64,000 bases of DNA from Sphingomonas glacialis (GCF_006439055.1 NZ_RCZC01000006.1:46993-110992), one strand, 5' to 3'. Positions 1 to 8,857 are shown, numbered from the stretch's first letter. The notes: a model not told the origin generated them from the letters alone. Program-made: numbers and translations.

Positions 1-316
1 AATAGCGGGCGGGCTTCGCGCCCGGGAAATACTCGGCATAGACCGCGTTGAACGCGGCATAGTCGGCGAGGCTCTTGAGGAAGATATGGTTCATCGCCAC
101 GTCGTCGAGCGTCGCCCCCGCTGCCTCGAGCGTCGTCCGGATCGTATCGAGGATATGGCGCGTCTGACCGGCGGCATCGCCGACATGCAGCACCGCCCCG
201 CCCTCGCCGAGCGCGAGCATGCCCGAGACGTAGATCGTGTTGCCCGCCTTGGCCGCGGCCGAATAGGGCGCGATCGGGGTCGGGAATTGCGGGGGATTGA
301 TCGCTTCGAAAGGCAT
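1..316 (-). CDS. rutC: RutC-type RidA family protein, 3' end outside window
   Basis: This is the N-terminal ~105 residues of a RidA/YjgF-family protein; the gene runs off the left edge. The protein opens MPFEAINPPQFPTPIAPYSA and continues with the family signature for an imine or aminoacrylate deaminase barrel (GNTIYVSGMLALGEGG). RutC in E. coli is about 128 residues and acts on 3-aminoacrylate in pyrimidine ring degradation. The start ATG lies 2 bases after the rutB stop and is preceded by AAGGAG, so the two genes are one transcription unit. The assignment as RutC rather than a generic RidA rests mainly on the neighbouring rutB. Confidence 0.88.
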   Translation of the reverse strand, partial: MPFEAINPPQFPTPIAPYSAAAKAGNTIYVSGMLALGEGGAVLHVGDAAGQTRHILDTIRTTLEAAGATLDDVAMNHIFLKSLADYAAFNAVYAEYFPGAKPARY

Positions 317-318
317 GT

Positions 319-1050
<732 letters not shown>

Positions 1051-1182
1051 GCGGCACTCCTTGCGAGGAAGCGCCCGATCCTGTCGCGTTGCACGCACAA
1101 GTGCAAGACCCGCATCTTGCGCCGCGCGCAGCACCGCGCTAACCGATGCCCATCGCCGCACACGCGTGCGCGAAGCCGGCGA

Positions 1183-1256
1183 GCGGGTATAGTACAATGG
1201 TAGTACAGCAGCCTTCCAAGCTGAATACACGGGTTCGATTCCCGTTACCCGCTCCA
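1183..1256 (+). tRNA. tRNA-Gly (anticodon TCC)
   Basis: 74-base tRNA with an encoded CCA end. The acceptor stem GCGGGTA pairs with TACCCGC, the anticodon loop reads CTTCCAA (anticodon TCC, glycine), and the T arm is GGGTTCGATTCCC. It is followed after only 11 bases by the mtnB start codon on the same strand, so the two may share a transcript. Confidence 0.97.
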
Positions 1257-1267
1257 GCCGCTTCCCG

Positions 1268-1882
1268 ATGACCAGCACCAGTTTCGAAGCGGCGCGCACC
1301 GCGATCGTCGCGGTCGGGCGGTGGCTCGATGGCAAGGGCTGGGCGCCGGCGACCTCGGGGAATTATTCGGCACGGCTCGATGATGGCGGTTTTGCGGTCA
1401 CCGTGTCGGGGCGACACAAGGGGCGACTCACCCCCGACGACGTGATGCGCGTCGATGCCGACGGCGCGTCGCTCGACGGCAAGAAGCCCTCGGCCGAGAC
1501 CGCCCTGCACCTCGCGCTGTATCGCGCCTTTCCGGACGTCGGTGCCGTGCTCCACAGCCATTCACCGACCGCGGTTGGCCTCAGCCGCGCGGTGGCGGGT
1601 GAGGGATATCGGCTCGCAGGGCACGAGATGCTCAAGGCGCTCCCCGGGATCGCCACGCACGATATAACGGTCACGCTCCCGATCGTCGAAAACAGCCAGG
1701 ACATGGCGGTGGTCGAGACGGCGATCGCGCCGCGGCTGCTGGAATCGGGGGCTATTCCCGCCTATCTCATTCGCAGCCATGGTCTTTATGGCTGGGGTTG
1801 CGACATGGCCGAGGCCGAACGCGTGATCGAGGCGATCGAATGGATGATCGCCGCCGAACTCGCCGAAAGGAGCTTTCGATGA
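1268..1882 (+). CDS. mtnB: Methylthioribulose-1-phosphate dehydratase MtnB
   Basis: Class II aldolase/adducin-fold enzyme of 204 residues that dehydrates 5-methylthioribulose-1-phosphate to 2,3-diketo-5-methylthiopentyl-1-phosphate in methionine salvage. The zinc site is visible as HSHSP (His96, His98) with a further histidine in IRSHGLYGWG near the C-terminus. Length and sequence fit the MtnB family. There is no recognisable Shine-Dalgarno before the ATG, which begins 11 bases after the tRNA-Gly CCA. Its stop overlaps the mtnD start (ATGA), indicating translational coupling. Confidence 0.95.
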   Translation: MTSTSFEAARTAIVAVGRWLDGKGWAPATSGNYSARLDDGGFAVTVSGRHKGRLTPDDVMRVDADGASLDGKKPSAETALHLALYRAFPDVGAVLHSHSPTAVGLSRAVAGEGYRLAGHEMLKALPGIATHDITVTLPIVENSQDMAVVETAIAPRLLESGAIPAYLIRSHGLYGWGCDMAEAERVIEAIEWMIAAELAERSFR

Positions 1883-2421
1883 GCCACTTGCAGGTCTTCG
1901 CCGAAACCGACGGTACCACGCCGCTGCTCGACACACGCGACGGCGCCGCGATCGCCGAGGCGCTCGGCGCGGTCGGCGTGCAGTTCGAGCGCTGGCCGCT
2001 GCGGCCGCTCGCTGCCGACAGCGACGTGCTTGCCGTCTATGCCGAGGAGGTCGCGCGGCTGGCGGCGCAGGGTGGCTATCGCTCGATCGATGTCGCCCGG
2101 ATCGCGCCCGACCATCCCGAGCGCGCCGCGATGCGCGGGAAATTCCTGTCGGAACACATGCATGGCGAGGACGAAGTGCGCTTCTTCGTCGAGGGCGAGG
2201 GGCTGTTCACGCTCCACCACGAGACCCGCGTCTTCAACATGCTGTGCAGCGCGGGCGATCTGATCTCGGTGCCCGCGGGGATGCGCCACTGGTTCGACAT
2301 GGGCGCTTCCCCACGCTTCACCGCGATCCGGCTGTTCGTGAACCCCGACGGCTGGATCGCACAGTTTACCGGCAGCAACATTGCCGAGCGCTTCCCCCGG
2401 CTCGAACCGGCTGCAGCGTGA
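1879..2421 (+). CDS. mtnD: Acireductone dioxygenase MtnD
   Basis: Cupin metalloenzyme of 180 residues that splits acireductone with O2; the Fe form gives formate and 2-keto-4-methylthiobutyrate. Metal ligands are His93, His95 and Glu99 in EHMHGEDEVRFF and His137 in PAGMRHWFD. The start was set at the ATG overlapping the mtnB stop, with AAAGGAG just upstream; a longer in-frame extension inside mtnB is not needed. The 3' end overlaps the GTG start of mtnC (GTGA), so mtnB-mtnD-mtnC form one tightly coupled unit. Confidence 0.96.
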   Translation: MSHLQVFAETDGTTPLLDTRDGAAIAEALGAVGVQFERWPLRPLAADSDVLAVYAEEVARLAAQGGYRSIDVARIAPDHPERAAMRGKFLSEHMHGEDEVRFFVEGEGLFTLHHETRVFNMLCSAGDLISVPAGMRHWFDMGASPRFTAIRLFVNPDGWIAQFTGSNIAERFPRLEPAAA

Positions 2422-3092
2422 AGGCGATCCTGACCGATATCGAGGGGACGACGTCGAGCATCGCGTTCGTCGCCGAGGTGCTGTTCCCCTATGCCCGCGC
2501 GCGTCTGGCCGACTATGTCGCGGCGCATCCGGCGGAGACAGCGCCGATCCTGGCCGAGGTTGCCTTTAGCGAGCCGGGTGACCCGGTGGCGACGCTCACG
2601 CGCTGGATCGACGAGGATCGCAAGGCCACCCCGCTCAAGGCGCTGCAGGGGATGATCTGGGCGGACGGGTACGCCGCTGGCGCGTTCACCGGGCATGTCT
2701 ATGCCGATGCGGTCGAGGGCCTGCGGGCGTGGCATGCGGCGGAGGTGAAGCTCTACGTCTTCTCCTCGGGCTCGGTCGCGGCGCAGAAATTGTTGTTCGG
2801 GCATAGCGATGCGGGCGACCTGACACCGCTCTTCGCTGGCTATTTCGATACGACGACCGGGCCAAAGCGCGAGGCGGCGTCCTACGCCAAGATCGCGGCT
2901 GCAATCGGGTTCGAGGCAAGCGCGGTGCTGTTCCTGTCGGACACGCCCGAGGAAGTCGCCGCGGCGCGTGCGGCGGGGATGGACGCCCTGCTGATCGATC
3001 GTGCTGGCGGCGGCGGGGATATTGCGAGCTTCGACGAGGTGAACGCAGTGCGCTCCCCACTCGCTTCCCCAGCGAAGGCCGGGGCCCAGTAG
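2418..3092 (+). CDS. mtnC: Enolase-phosphatase E1 MtnC
   Basis: HAD-superfamily enzyme of 224 residues that enolises and then dephosphorylates diketo-methylthiopentyl phosphate to acireductone. The HAD motif is ILTDIEGTTSS (Asp7, Glu9), followed by VFSSGS and the FLSDTPEEVAAA motif IV region. The GTG start at 2418 overlaps the mtnD stop. The last dozen residues (SPLASPAKAGAQ) are read from the left arm of a palindromic repeat, so the natural C-terminus has probably been extended by repeat insertion. Confidence 0.94.
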   Translation: MKAILTDIEGTTSSIAFVAEVLFPYARARLADYVAAHPAETAPILAEVAFSEPGDPVATLTRWIDEDRKATPLKALQGMIWADGYAAGAFTGHVYADAVEGLRAWHAAEVKLYVFSSGSVAAQKLLFGHSDAGDLTPLFAGYFDTTTGPKREAASYAKIAAAIGFEASAVLFLSDTPEEVAAARAAGMDALLIDRAGGGGDIASFDEVNAVRSPLASPAKAGAQ

Positions 3093-3163
3093 CGTACCGC
3101 TGAACGGCGGGCGCGGCGCTTCGCTCGCAAAACCTTCGCTTCTGGGCCCCGGCCTTCGCCGGG
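3070..3163. repeat. Paired palindromic repeat between mtnC and mtnA
   Basis: Two arms in inverted orientation, CAGCGAAGGCCGGGGCCCAG at 3070-3089 and its complement at 3142-3159, with at least 18 paired bases and a ~50-base loop. The left arm forms the end of the mtnC reading frame. It is one of about ten related elements in the window and may also act as a terminator or stem-loop that separates mtnC from mtnA expression. Confidence 0.85.
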
Positions 3164-3190
3164 CAAGAACAACAGAATTAGGAACGCGCG

Positions 3191-4222
3191 ATGAAACTCG
3201 ACGGCACGCATCAACGCTCGATCACGCGCACCGCCGATGGCGCGGGCGCGCGCATCCTCGAACAGCGCGAGCTTCCGTGGGTGGTAAAGTGGGTTGAATT
3301 GCGCAGCGCGCACGACGCCGAAATTGCGATCCGCGAGATGTGGACGCGCGGCGCACCGCTGATCGGCGCGACGGCGGCCTACGGCCTCGCCATGGCGCTT
3401 GCCGAGGACGGATCGGACGCCGCGCTCGACGCCGCCTACGCGCAATTGCTCGAATCGCGCCCGACCGCGGTCAACCTCAAATGGGCCCTCGACCAGGTCG
3501 CCGGGGCGGTCCGCCCCCTCCCCGCCGCCGACCGCGCCGCCGCCGCCTTCGCGCGCGCCGATGCGATCTGTGACGAGGATGTCGCGCTCAATCAGGCGAT
3601 CGGGGCGCATGGCCTGGAGCTGTTCCGCACGCTCCACGCGAAAAACCCAGATCGCCCGCTCAACATCCTGACGCATTGCAACGCCGGCTGGCTCGCGACG
3701 GTCGATTACGGGACCGCGACCGCGCCGATCTATCTCGCGCACGATGCCGGGATCCCGGTGCACGTCTGGGTCGATGAAACCCGCCCGCGCAACCAGGGGG
3801 CGTTGCTAACCGCGTTCGAACTGGCCGGGCACGGCGTGCCGCACACCGTGATCGCCGACAATGCCGGCGGGCATCTGATGATGACCGGCCAGGTCGACGC
3901 GGTGATCGTCGGCACCGACCGCGTCACCGCCAATGGCGACGTGTGTAACAAGATCGGCACCTATCTGAAAGCGCTCGCCGCGAAGGATAACGATGTGCCG
4001 TTCTACGTCGCGCTTCCCTACACGACCTTCGATGCCGCGACCGCGACGGGCGCGGACGTGCCGATCGAGGAGCGCTCGGGCGACGAAGTGACCTATGTCG
4101 CGGGCGAAGGCGGCCGCATCCGCGTCACCGCCTCGGGCGCGGCGAACCCGGCGTTCGACGTCACACCGGCGCGGCTGGTGACGGCTTACGTAACCGAGCG
4201 TGGCGTGCGCGAGTCAGTCTGA
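3191..4222 (+). CDS. mtnA: Methylthioribose-1-phosphate isomerase MtnA
   Basis: 343-residue isomerase of the eIF2B-like family that converts 5-methylthioribose-1-phosphate to the ribulose form. Key segments are IREMWTRGAPLIGATAAYG, the catalytic Cys in LTHCNAGWLATVDYGT and the catalytic Asp in VIVGTDRVTANGDVCNKIGT. AGGAA precedes the ATG. It lies downstream of mtnB-mtnD-mtnC on the same strand but is separated by a 98-base spacer carrying a palindromic repeat, so it may be expressed partly independently. It converges on the aminotransferase gene with a 41-base gap. Confidence 0.96.
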   Translation: MKLDGTHQRSITRTADGAGARILEQRELPWVVKWVELRSAHDAEIAIREMWTRGAPLIGATAAYGLAMALAEDGSDAALDAAYAQLLESRPTAVNLKWALDQVAGAVRPLPAADRAAAAFARADAICDEDVALNQAIGAHGLELFRTLHAKNPDRPLNILTHCNAGWLATVDYGTATAPIYLAHDAGIPVHVWVDETRPRNQGALLTAFELAGHGVPHTVIADNAGGHLMMTGQVDAVIVGTDRVTANGDVCNKIGTYLKALAAKDNDVPFYVALPYTTFDAATATGADVPIEERSGDEVTYVAGEGGRIRVTASGAANPAFDVTPARLVTAYVTERGVRESV

Positions 4223-4263
4223 CACGCGCGGCATCGGGCAGGCAGGGGTGCGTCGGTCCGGCG

Positions 4264-5406
4264 TTACGGCCGCTTGGCCATCCGCTCCAACGCGGAATCC
4301 AGCGTAGCATCCTGCTTGGCGAAGCAGAGCCGCACGACGCTCGTCACCGGGTCCGCCGCGTAGAAAGCCGAGACCGGAATCGTCGCGACACCGGCTTCCT
4401 CGATCAGCCAGTTCGCGAAGGTGACGTCGTCCATCGCAACTCCCGAGGCCGCGAGGTCGAGCGACAGGAAATAGGTCGCCGCACTCGGCAGCACGACATA
4501 GCCGAGCGCCCCCAGCCCGCCCGCCAGCCGATCGCGCGACCGCTGATAACCCGCCCGCATCCCCTCGAAATAGCCGATGTCCTTGCCCAGCCCATAGGCG
4601 GCAGCCGCCTGAAGGTTAGGCGGCGTGGTGAAGGTCAGGAACTGGTGCGCCTTGGCCAGCACCGACGAGATCACGGGCGCCGCGCACATCCAGCCGACCT
4701 TCCACCCGGTCAGCGAGAAGATCTTGCCGGCCGAACCGATCTTGACCGTCCGCTCGCGCATCCCCGGCAGCGCCATCAGCGACTGGTGCTGCGCGCCATC
4801 GAACACGACATGCTCCCACACCTCGTCGCACATCGCGATCGCGTCGTGCGCGATGCAGAAATCGGCGATCAGCGCGAGCTCGTCCGGGCCGATCATCGTG
4901 CCGGTCGGGTTGAGCGGCGAATTGAGCAACACCAGCCGCGTCCGATCGCTCGCCACCGCGGCAAGCGCCGCGGCGGTGATGCGCCATCCGGGCGGCTCGA
5001 GCCGCACCAGCCGGGCGATGCCGCCTGCCCGCCGCACCAGCGGGAGATAGGCGTCGTAGAGCGGCTGGAACATCACGACTTCGTCGCCCGGCGTCACCAG
5101 CGCGAAGATCGCCGCGGCCAGCGCCTCGGTCGCGCCCGAGGTGACGATCACCTCGCTCGCCTCGAGATCGAGCCCCTGGTGCATGCGGTAATGGTCGGCA
5201 ACAGCCTGGCGCAGCGCCGGCGTGCCCGCCATCGGCGGATACTGATTCGAGTCTTCGAGCAATGCGCGCGCCGCTTCGGCCAGCACGTCCTCGGGCCCGC
5301 GCCCATCGGGAAAGCCCTGGCCGAGATTGATCGCGCCGGTCGCGCGGGCGCGCGCGGACATCGCTTCGAAGATCGTCGTGCCGAGCCCGGCAAAAAGGGG
5401 ATTCAT
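4264..5406 (-). CDS. PLP aminotransferase, probably methionine aminotransferase (MtnE role)
   Basis: 380-residue fold-type I class I/II aminotransferase. The PLP lysine is K228 in SAGKIFSLTGWKVGW; LNSPLNPTG and MCDEVWEHVVF give the cofactor-binding Asn and Asp. The sequence resembles the YbdL/kynurenine-oxoglutarate aminotransferase branch, which in E. coli prefers methionine. Its place beside mtnA suggests it finishes the cycle by aminating 2-keto-4-methylthiobutyrate to methionine. That role is inferred from family and context; other aromatic or methionine donors are possible. The ATG at 5406 is followed by MNPLFAGLGTTIFEAMS, the usual N-terminus. Confidence 0.87.
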   Translation of the reverse strand: MNPLFAGLGTTIFEAMSARARATGAINLGQGFPDGRGPEDVLAEAARALLEDSNQYPPMAGTPALRQAVADHYRMHQGLDLEASEVIVTSGATEALAAAIFALVTPGDEVVMFQPLYDAYLPLVRRAGGIARLVRLEPPGWRITAAALAAVASDRTRLVLLNSPLNPTGTMIGPDELALIADFCIAHDAIAMCDEVWEHVVFDGAQHQSLMALPGMRERTVKIGSAGKIFSLTGWKVGWMCAAPVISSVLAKAHQFLTFTTPPNLQAAAAYGLGKDIGYFEGMRAGYQRSRDRLAGGLGALGYVVLPSAATYFLSLDLAASGVAMDDVTFANWLIEEAGVATIPVSAFYAADPVTSVVRLCFAKQDATLDSALERMAKRP

Positions 5407-5430
5407 CGCCGGATCGCCCCGCGGAAAAGT

Positions 5431-5517
5431 TGGTGGACAGGGTAGGGTTCGAACCTACGTAGGAGAAACTCCGGCAGATTTACAGTCTGCTGCCTTTAAC
5501 CACTCGGCCACCTGTCC
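5431..5517 (-). tRNA. tRNA-Tyr (anticodon GTA)
   Basis: 87-base class II tRNA with an encoded CCA. The acceptor stem GGACAGG pairs with CCTGTCC, the anticodon stem-loop is CAGACTGTAAATCTG (GTA, tyrosine), there is a long variable arm, and the T arm is AGGTTCGAACCCT. Upstream on the minus strand a TTGACA at 5592-5587 is a possible -35 box, but no convincing -10 hexamer follows. Confidence 0.97.
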
Positions 5518-5758
5518 CCAGGTGCTCACCCTTGCGGGCGGACGCTCCGAAAAGCGAGGCGTGCCAATGCCGACCGCATCGGCGCGTGTCAACGGCTATA
5601 GCGTCGCTTTCGCGATCAAATCGCGCAAGGCTTGCACGCAAGGCATCCGGCGCATACCCGTGGCGGCAGTATTCGCGCCCCAGTGGCTTTGTCGATCCGA
5701 AGGTTTTCGCAATGCAGTCTCTCCCCCTCCCCGCTCGCATTTTCGGTGGGAACGCCTG

Positions 5759-6505
5759 ATGGCCGGCCGTCGCGGACATCGCCCGTCGCAAGCCCCTGCC
5801 GGGCGCCCGCGCTTCTGGGGACGCCACGCCGTCACCGCCGCGCTCGAGAACCCAGAGCGCGTCGTGCGGAAAATCTGGGCGACGCGCGAGGCGATCGCCA
5901 ATATCGATTTCGATCCCGCGATTCCGATCGTCTATGCGCAGGTCACCGACCTCGCACGGCTCGTGCCGGGCGACGCGCCGCACCAGGGGCTGGTGATCGA
6001 GGTCGATCCGCTCGAGGATATCTGGCTCGCCGACCTGCTCCAGCAGGGCGAGGGCGATCAGCGCCCGTTGCTGATCCTCGACGGCGTGACCGATCCGCAT
6101 AACGTCGGCGCGATCCTGCGTTCGGCGGCGGCGTTCGATGCGCTCGGCATCGTCACGCCCGATCGCAACGCGCCGCCCGAATCGGGCACGATCGCGCGCT
6201 CGGCCTCGGGTGCGCTCGAGCTCGTGCCGTGGGTGCGCGTCACAAACCTGGCGCGCGCGCTCGAAGAGATTGCCGAGGCCGGCTTCTGGCGGATCGGCCT
6301 TACCGGCGATTCGAACCAGACGCTTGGCAAGGCGATGGGGACGCAGCGCGTCGCGCTCGTGCTCGGTGCCGAGGGCGAAGGCATGCGGCAGAACACCGCG
6401 GCGCATTGCGACGAGCTCGCCAAGCTGCCGATCTCGGACAAGATCGAGAGCCTCAACGTGTCGAATGCGGCCGCGATCGCGCTGTACGCGGTGGCGACGC
6501 GGTAA
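5759..6505 (+). CDS. rlmB: SpoU/RlmB-type 23S rRNA 2'-O-methyltransferase
   Basis: 248-residue TrmH/SpoU-family SPOUT methyltransferase, probably acting on a guanosine of 23S rRNA. After a basic N-terminus (MAGRRGHRPSQ) comes the substrate-binding domain (FWGRHAVTAALENPERVV), then the three SPOUT motifs: LDGVTDPHNVGAILRSAAAF, VLGAEGEGMR and LPISDKIESLNVSNAAAIA. I chose the ATG at 5759 because the upstream in-frame extension runs through the tRNA-Tyr and has no family-like sequence. It converges on the ferredoxin gene with a palindromic repeat between them. Confidence 0.9.
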   Translation: MAGRRGHRPSQAPAGRPRFWGRHAVTAALENPERVVRKIWATREAIANIDFDPAIPIVYAQVTDLARLVPGDAPHQGLVIEVDPLEDIWLADLLQQGEGDQRPLLILDGVTDPHNVGAILRSAAAFDALGIVTPDRNAPPESGTIARSASGALELVPWVRVTNLARALEEIAEAGFWRIGLTGDSNQTLGKAMGTQRVALVLGAEGEGMRQNTAAHCDELAKLPISDKIESLNVSNAAAIALYAVATR

Positions 6506-6525
6506 CGGGGAACGACGATCTTTAC

Positions 6526-6611
6526 CGTCACCCTCGCGAAAGCGAGGGTCCCGCTTCTTCTTCCGGCGTCAGGGCCAGGCAGCGGGATCCCCGCTTTCGC
6601 GGGGATGACGG
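6526..6611. repeat. Paired palindromic repeat between rlmB and ferredoxin
   Basis: Left hairpin CCCTCGCGAAAGCGAGGG and right hairpin ATCCCCGCTTTCGCGGGGAT lie about 30 bases apart and can also pair with each other through GTCA...TGAC and CCCGCT...AGCGGG flanks. It lies between convergent genes and could terminate both. A near-identical copy occurs at 46567-46656. Confidence 0.88.
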
Positions 6612-6620
6612 GGGGAGTGT

Positions 6621-6938
6621 TTAGTCTTCCGCGGCGATCGTGACCTTCAGCCCGTCGAGCGCGTCGGTCATCGGCAGCTGGCACGACAGGCGCGAGGTCG
6701 CGGTGCGATCGGCCGACGAATCGAGCAGATCGTTCTCGTCTTCGCTCATCTTCGGAAGTTTGTCCGCAAACTCCGGGTCGACATGGACGTGGCACGTCGC
6801 GCACGAGCAGCAGCCGCCGCACAGCGCGAGAATCTCGTCGATCCCCGCGTCGCGGATCACTTCCATCACCGACAGGCCTGCCTCGCCCTCGATTTCGCGC
6901 TCTTCACCCTCACGGGTCACGACGATAAGCTTGGGCAT
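6621..6938 (-). CDS. Adrenodoxin-type 2Fe-2S ferredoxin
   Basis: 105-residue soluble ferredoxin. The cluster ligands follow the C-x5-C-x2-C-xn-C pattern: Cys40, Cys46 and Cys49 in CGGCCSCATCHVHV, then Cys86 in LSCQLP. Two further cysteines (43, 44) sit inside the loop. The start at 6938 is supported by AAAGGA upstream; an in-frame ATG at 6998 would add 20 residues that do not look like the family. Such ferredoxins pass electrons to P450s or to Fe-S assembly; no P450 lies nearby, but the flavoprotein at 54156-55400 is of the matching reductase type. Confidence 0.93.
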   Translation of the reverse strand: MPKLIVVTREGEEREIEGEAGLSVMEVIRDAGIDEILALCGGCCSCATCHVHVDPEFADKLPKMSEDENDLLDSSADRTATSRLSCQLPMTDALDGLKVTIAAED

Positions 6939-7009
6939 ATACGGTCCTTTACGATAGCGAATTTCCACCGCCATGCCGCCAGACGCGGCGCCGATCAAGG
7001 GATCACCGC

Positions 7010-7633
7010 ATGGGCCTGAGCGCCGACCAGCTGAAGACCGCCATGGATGCGCTGGCGGAGCGCGAGCCCGCCTTCGCCGCGGGGCTCGCCCGGGTCGGCT
7101 ACCCCGAACCGAGGATCAGCGCGCGCGGCTATGCGACCTTGCTGCGCACCATCATCGGCCAGCAGGTCAGCACCAAGGCGGCGCAGTCGGTGTGGCACAA
7201 GCTCGAGGGGATCGTCGGCGATCTCACCGATCCCGCCAACGTCACCAACGCGAGCGACGAGCAATTGCGCGAGGCCGGCCTGTCGCGGCAGAAGGCTGGC
7301 TATGCGCGCAGCCTCTCGGCGCTGGTGACGAGCGGCGAGCTCGACCTGGTCAACCTGCCCGCCGATGACGAGGAAGCGATCGCCAAGCTCGTCGCGGTCA
7401 AGGGGATCGGGCGCTGGTCGGCCGAGATCTATCTCCTGTTCGCCGAGGGGCGGCTCGACATCTGGCCGGCGGGCGATCTGGCGGTGCAGATCGAGGTCGG
7501 GCGCCTGCTCGGCCTGGAGGCGCGGCCGAGCGAGAAGCTGACGCGCGACCTGGCCGAAGCGTGGCGGCCGCACCGCGGCGCGGCGGCGATCTTTGCCTGG
7601 TTTCACTACCAGAGCGACATGAAGGTGATTTGA
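7010..7633 (+). CDS. DNA-3-methyladenine glycosylase, AlkA-like
   Basis: 207-residue HhH-GPD base-excision glycosylase that removes alkylated purines. Visible parts are LLRTIIGQQVSTKAA, the helix-hairpin-helix LVAVKGIGRWSAEIYLL (residues ~127-143) and the catalytic Asp156 in IWPAGDLAVQ. It lacks the extra N-terminal domain of E. coli AlkA, as in many short bacterial homologues. The stop overlaps the next ATG (TGATG), coupling it to the small gene downstream. Confidence 0.9.
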   Translation: MGLSADQLKTAMDALAEREPAFAAGLARVGYPEPRISARGYATLLRTIIGQQVSTKAAQSVWHKLEGIVGDLTDPANVTNASDEQLREAGLSRQKAGYARSLSALVTSGELDLVNLPADDEEAIAKLVAVKGIGRWSAEIYLLFAEGRLDIWPAGDLAVQIEVGRLLGLEARPSEKLTRDLAEAWRPHRGAAAIFAWFHYQSDMKVI

Positions 7634-7977
7634 TGGCCAAAGCAGACCGCCTCGCCCGGATGGACGAGCGCCGACTCGAGACCGAGACCGAATATCACGC
7701 GCTGCTGCTGAGCGCGTTGCAGCAGACGGCGGCCGGGCAGCTGAAGCTGTTCGGGCACGGCAGGGACAAGGCACAGCTCGCAAAGGCTGCGCCGGTCGTC
7801 GCCGAGCTGACCGAACTCGGCGAAACGATCGACGCATTGCGCGACCAATTGCAGATCGAGCCGTTCGCGCTGCATGCGCGCTTCCTTGCGTCGCGCGGTG
7901 CGGTCAGCGCACATGCGGTCGGCGAACCGAAACAGGCGCAGGCCTGGCTGGATCAGTGGACGGAGACTCCCGCATGA
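7633..7977 (+). CDS. Small conserved-looking protein of unknown function
   Basis: 114-residue soluble, mostly helical protein with no signal peptide or membrane segment. I do not recognise a family. It is rich in Ala, Leu, Gln and Glu (for example ETEYHALLLSALQQTAAGQL) and ends in LDQWTETPA. It is real on positional grounds: its ATG overlaps the alkA-like stop and its TGA overlaps the mtnP ATG, so all three genes are translated as one chain. A role in DNA repair or nucleoside salvage would be a guess. Confidence 0.8.
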   Translation: MAKADRLARMDERRLETETEYHALLLSALQQTAAGQLKLFGHGRDKAQLAKAAPVVAELTELGETIDALRDQLQIEPFALHARFLASRGAVSAHAVGEPKQAQAWLDQWTETPA

Positions 7978-8843
7978 GCGGCAGATGGAAATTGGGCATC
8001 ATCGGCGGATCGGGCCTCTACGCGATCGATGCCTTGGAGAACCCCGAGTGGCGCCGCGTCGATACGCCGTGGGGGGCGCCGTCGGACGAATTGCTGTTCG
8101 GATCGATCGGCGATGTCGAGCTCGTCTTCCTGCCGCGCCACGGGCGCGGGCATCGGATCAGCCCGTCCGAGCTCAACTTCCGCGCCAATGTCGATGCGCT
8201 CAAGCGCAGCGGCTGCACCGATCTGGTCGCGATCTCGTCGATCGGATCGCTCCGCGAGGAATTGCCGCCGGGGCATTTCGTCGTGGTCGATCAGTTCATC
8301 GACCGGACGGTCGCGCGCGAATCGAGCTTTTTCGGCACCGGCATGGTGGCGCATGTCTCAATGGCCGAACCCGTCTGCCCGCGCCTCTCGGCCTTCGCTG
8401 CCGAAGCGGTCCATGCCGCGGGCGGGACGGTCGCCAAGGGCGCGACCTATCTCGCGATGGAGGGGCCGCAATTCTCGAGCCGCGCCGAGAGCCTGCTGTA
8501 CCGCCATTGGGGCGCCGACGTGATCGGCATGACCGCGATGCCCGAGGCCAAGCTCGCGCGTGAGGCCGAGCTGCCCTACGCGCTGATCGGGATGGTGACC
8601 GATTACGATTGCTGGCGCGAGGAAGCCGCCTTCGTCGAGGTCCACGAGGTGATCAAGCAGATGGGCGCAAACGGCGCGATCGCGCGCAAAGCCGTCGAAG
8701 CGCTGGTCGCGGCGCTGCCGGCCGAGCGCACGCCCTCGCCGCTCGACACTGTGCTCGACTATGCGCTGATCACCGCACCCGAGGCGCGCGATCCGGCGGT
8801 GCTGGCGAAGCTCGATGCTGTGGCCGGCCGGGTGCTGGGGTAG
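7974..8843 (+). CDS. mtnP: 5'-methylthioadenosine phosphorylase MtnP
   Basis: 289-residue trimeric-type nucleoside phosphorylase that cleaves methylthioadenosine to adenine and methylthioribose-1-phosphate, feeding mtnA. Motifs include GIIGGSGLY (phosphate loop), LPRHGRGHRISPSE, MEGPQFSSRAES and IGMTAMPEAKLAREAEL. The start overlaps the upstream stop (ATGA); an in-frame ATG at 7956 would add six residues. Together with mtnB, D, C, A and the aminotransferase this gives the full salvage cycle within 7.6 kb. Confidence 0.94.
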   Translation: MSGRWKLGIIGGSGLYAIDALENPEWRRVDTPWGAPSDELLFGSIGDVELVFLPRHGRGHRISPSELNFRANVDALKRSGCTDLVAISSIGSLREELPPGHFVVVDQFIDRTVARESSFFGTGMVAHVSMAEPVCPRLSAFAAEAVHAAGGTVAKGATYLAMEGPQFSSRAESLLYRHWGADVIGMTAMPEAKLAREAELPYALIGMVTDYDCWREEAAFVEVHEVIKQMGANGAIARKAVEALVAALPAERTPSPLDTVLDYALITAPEARDPAVLAKLDAVAGRVLG

Positions 8844-8857
8844 CGCTGCTATGCAAC

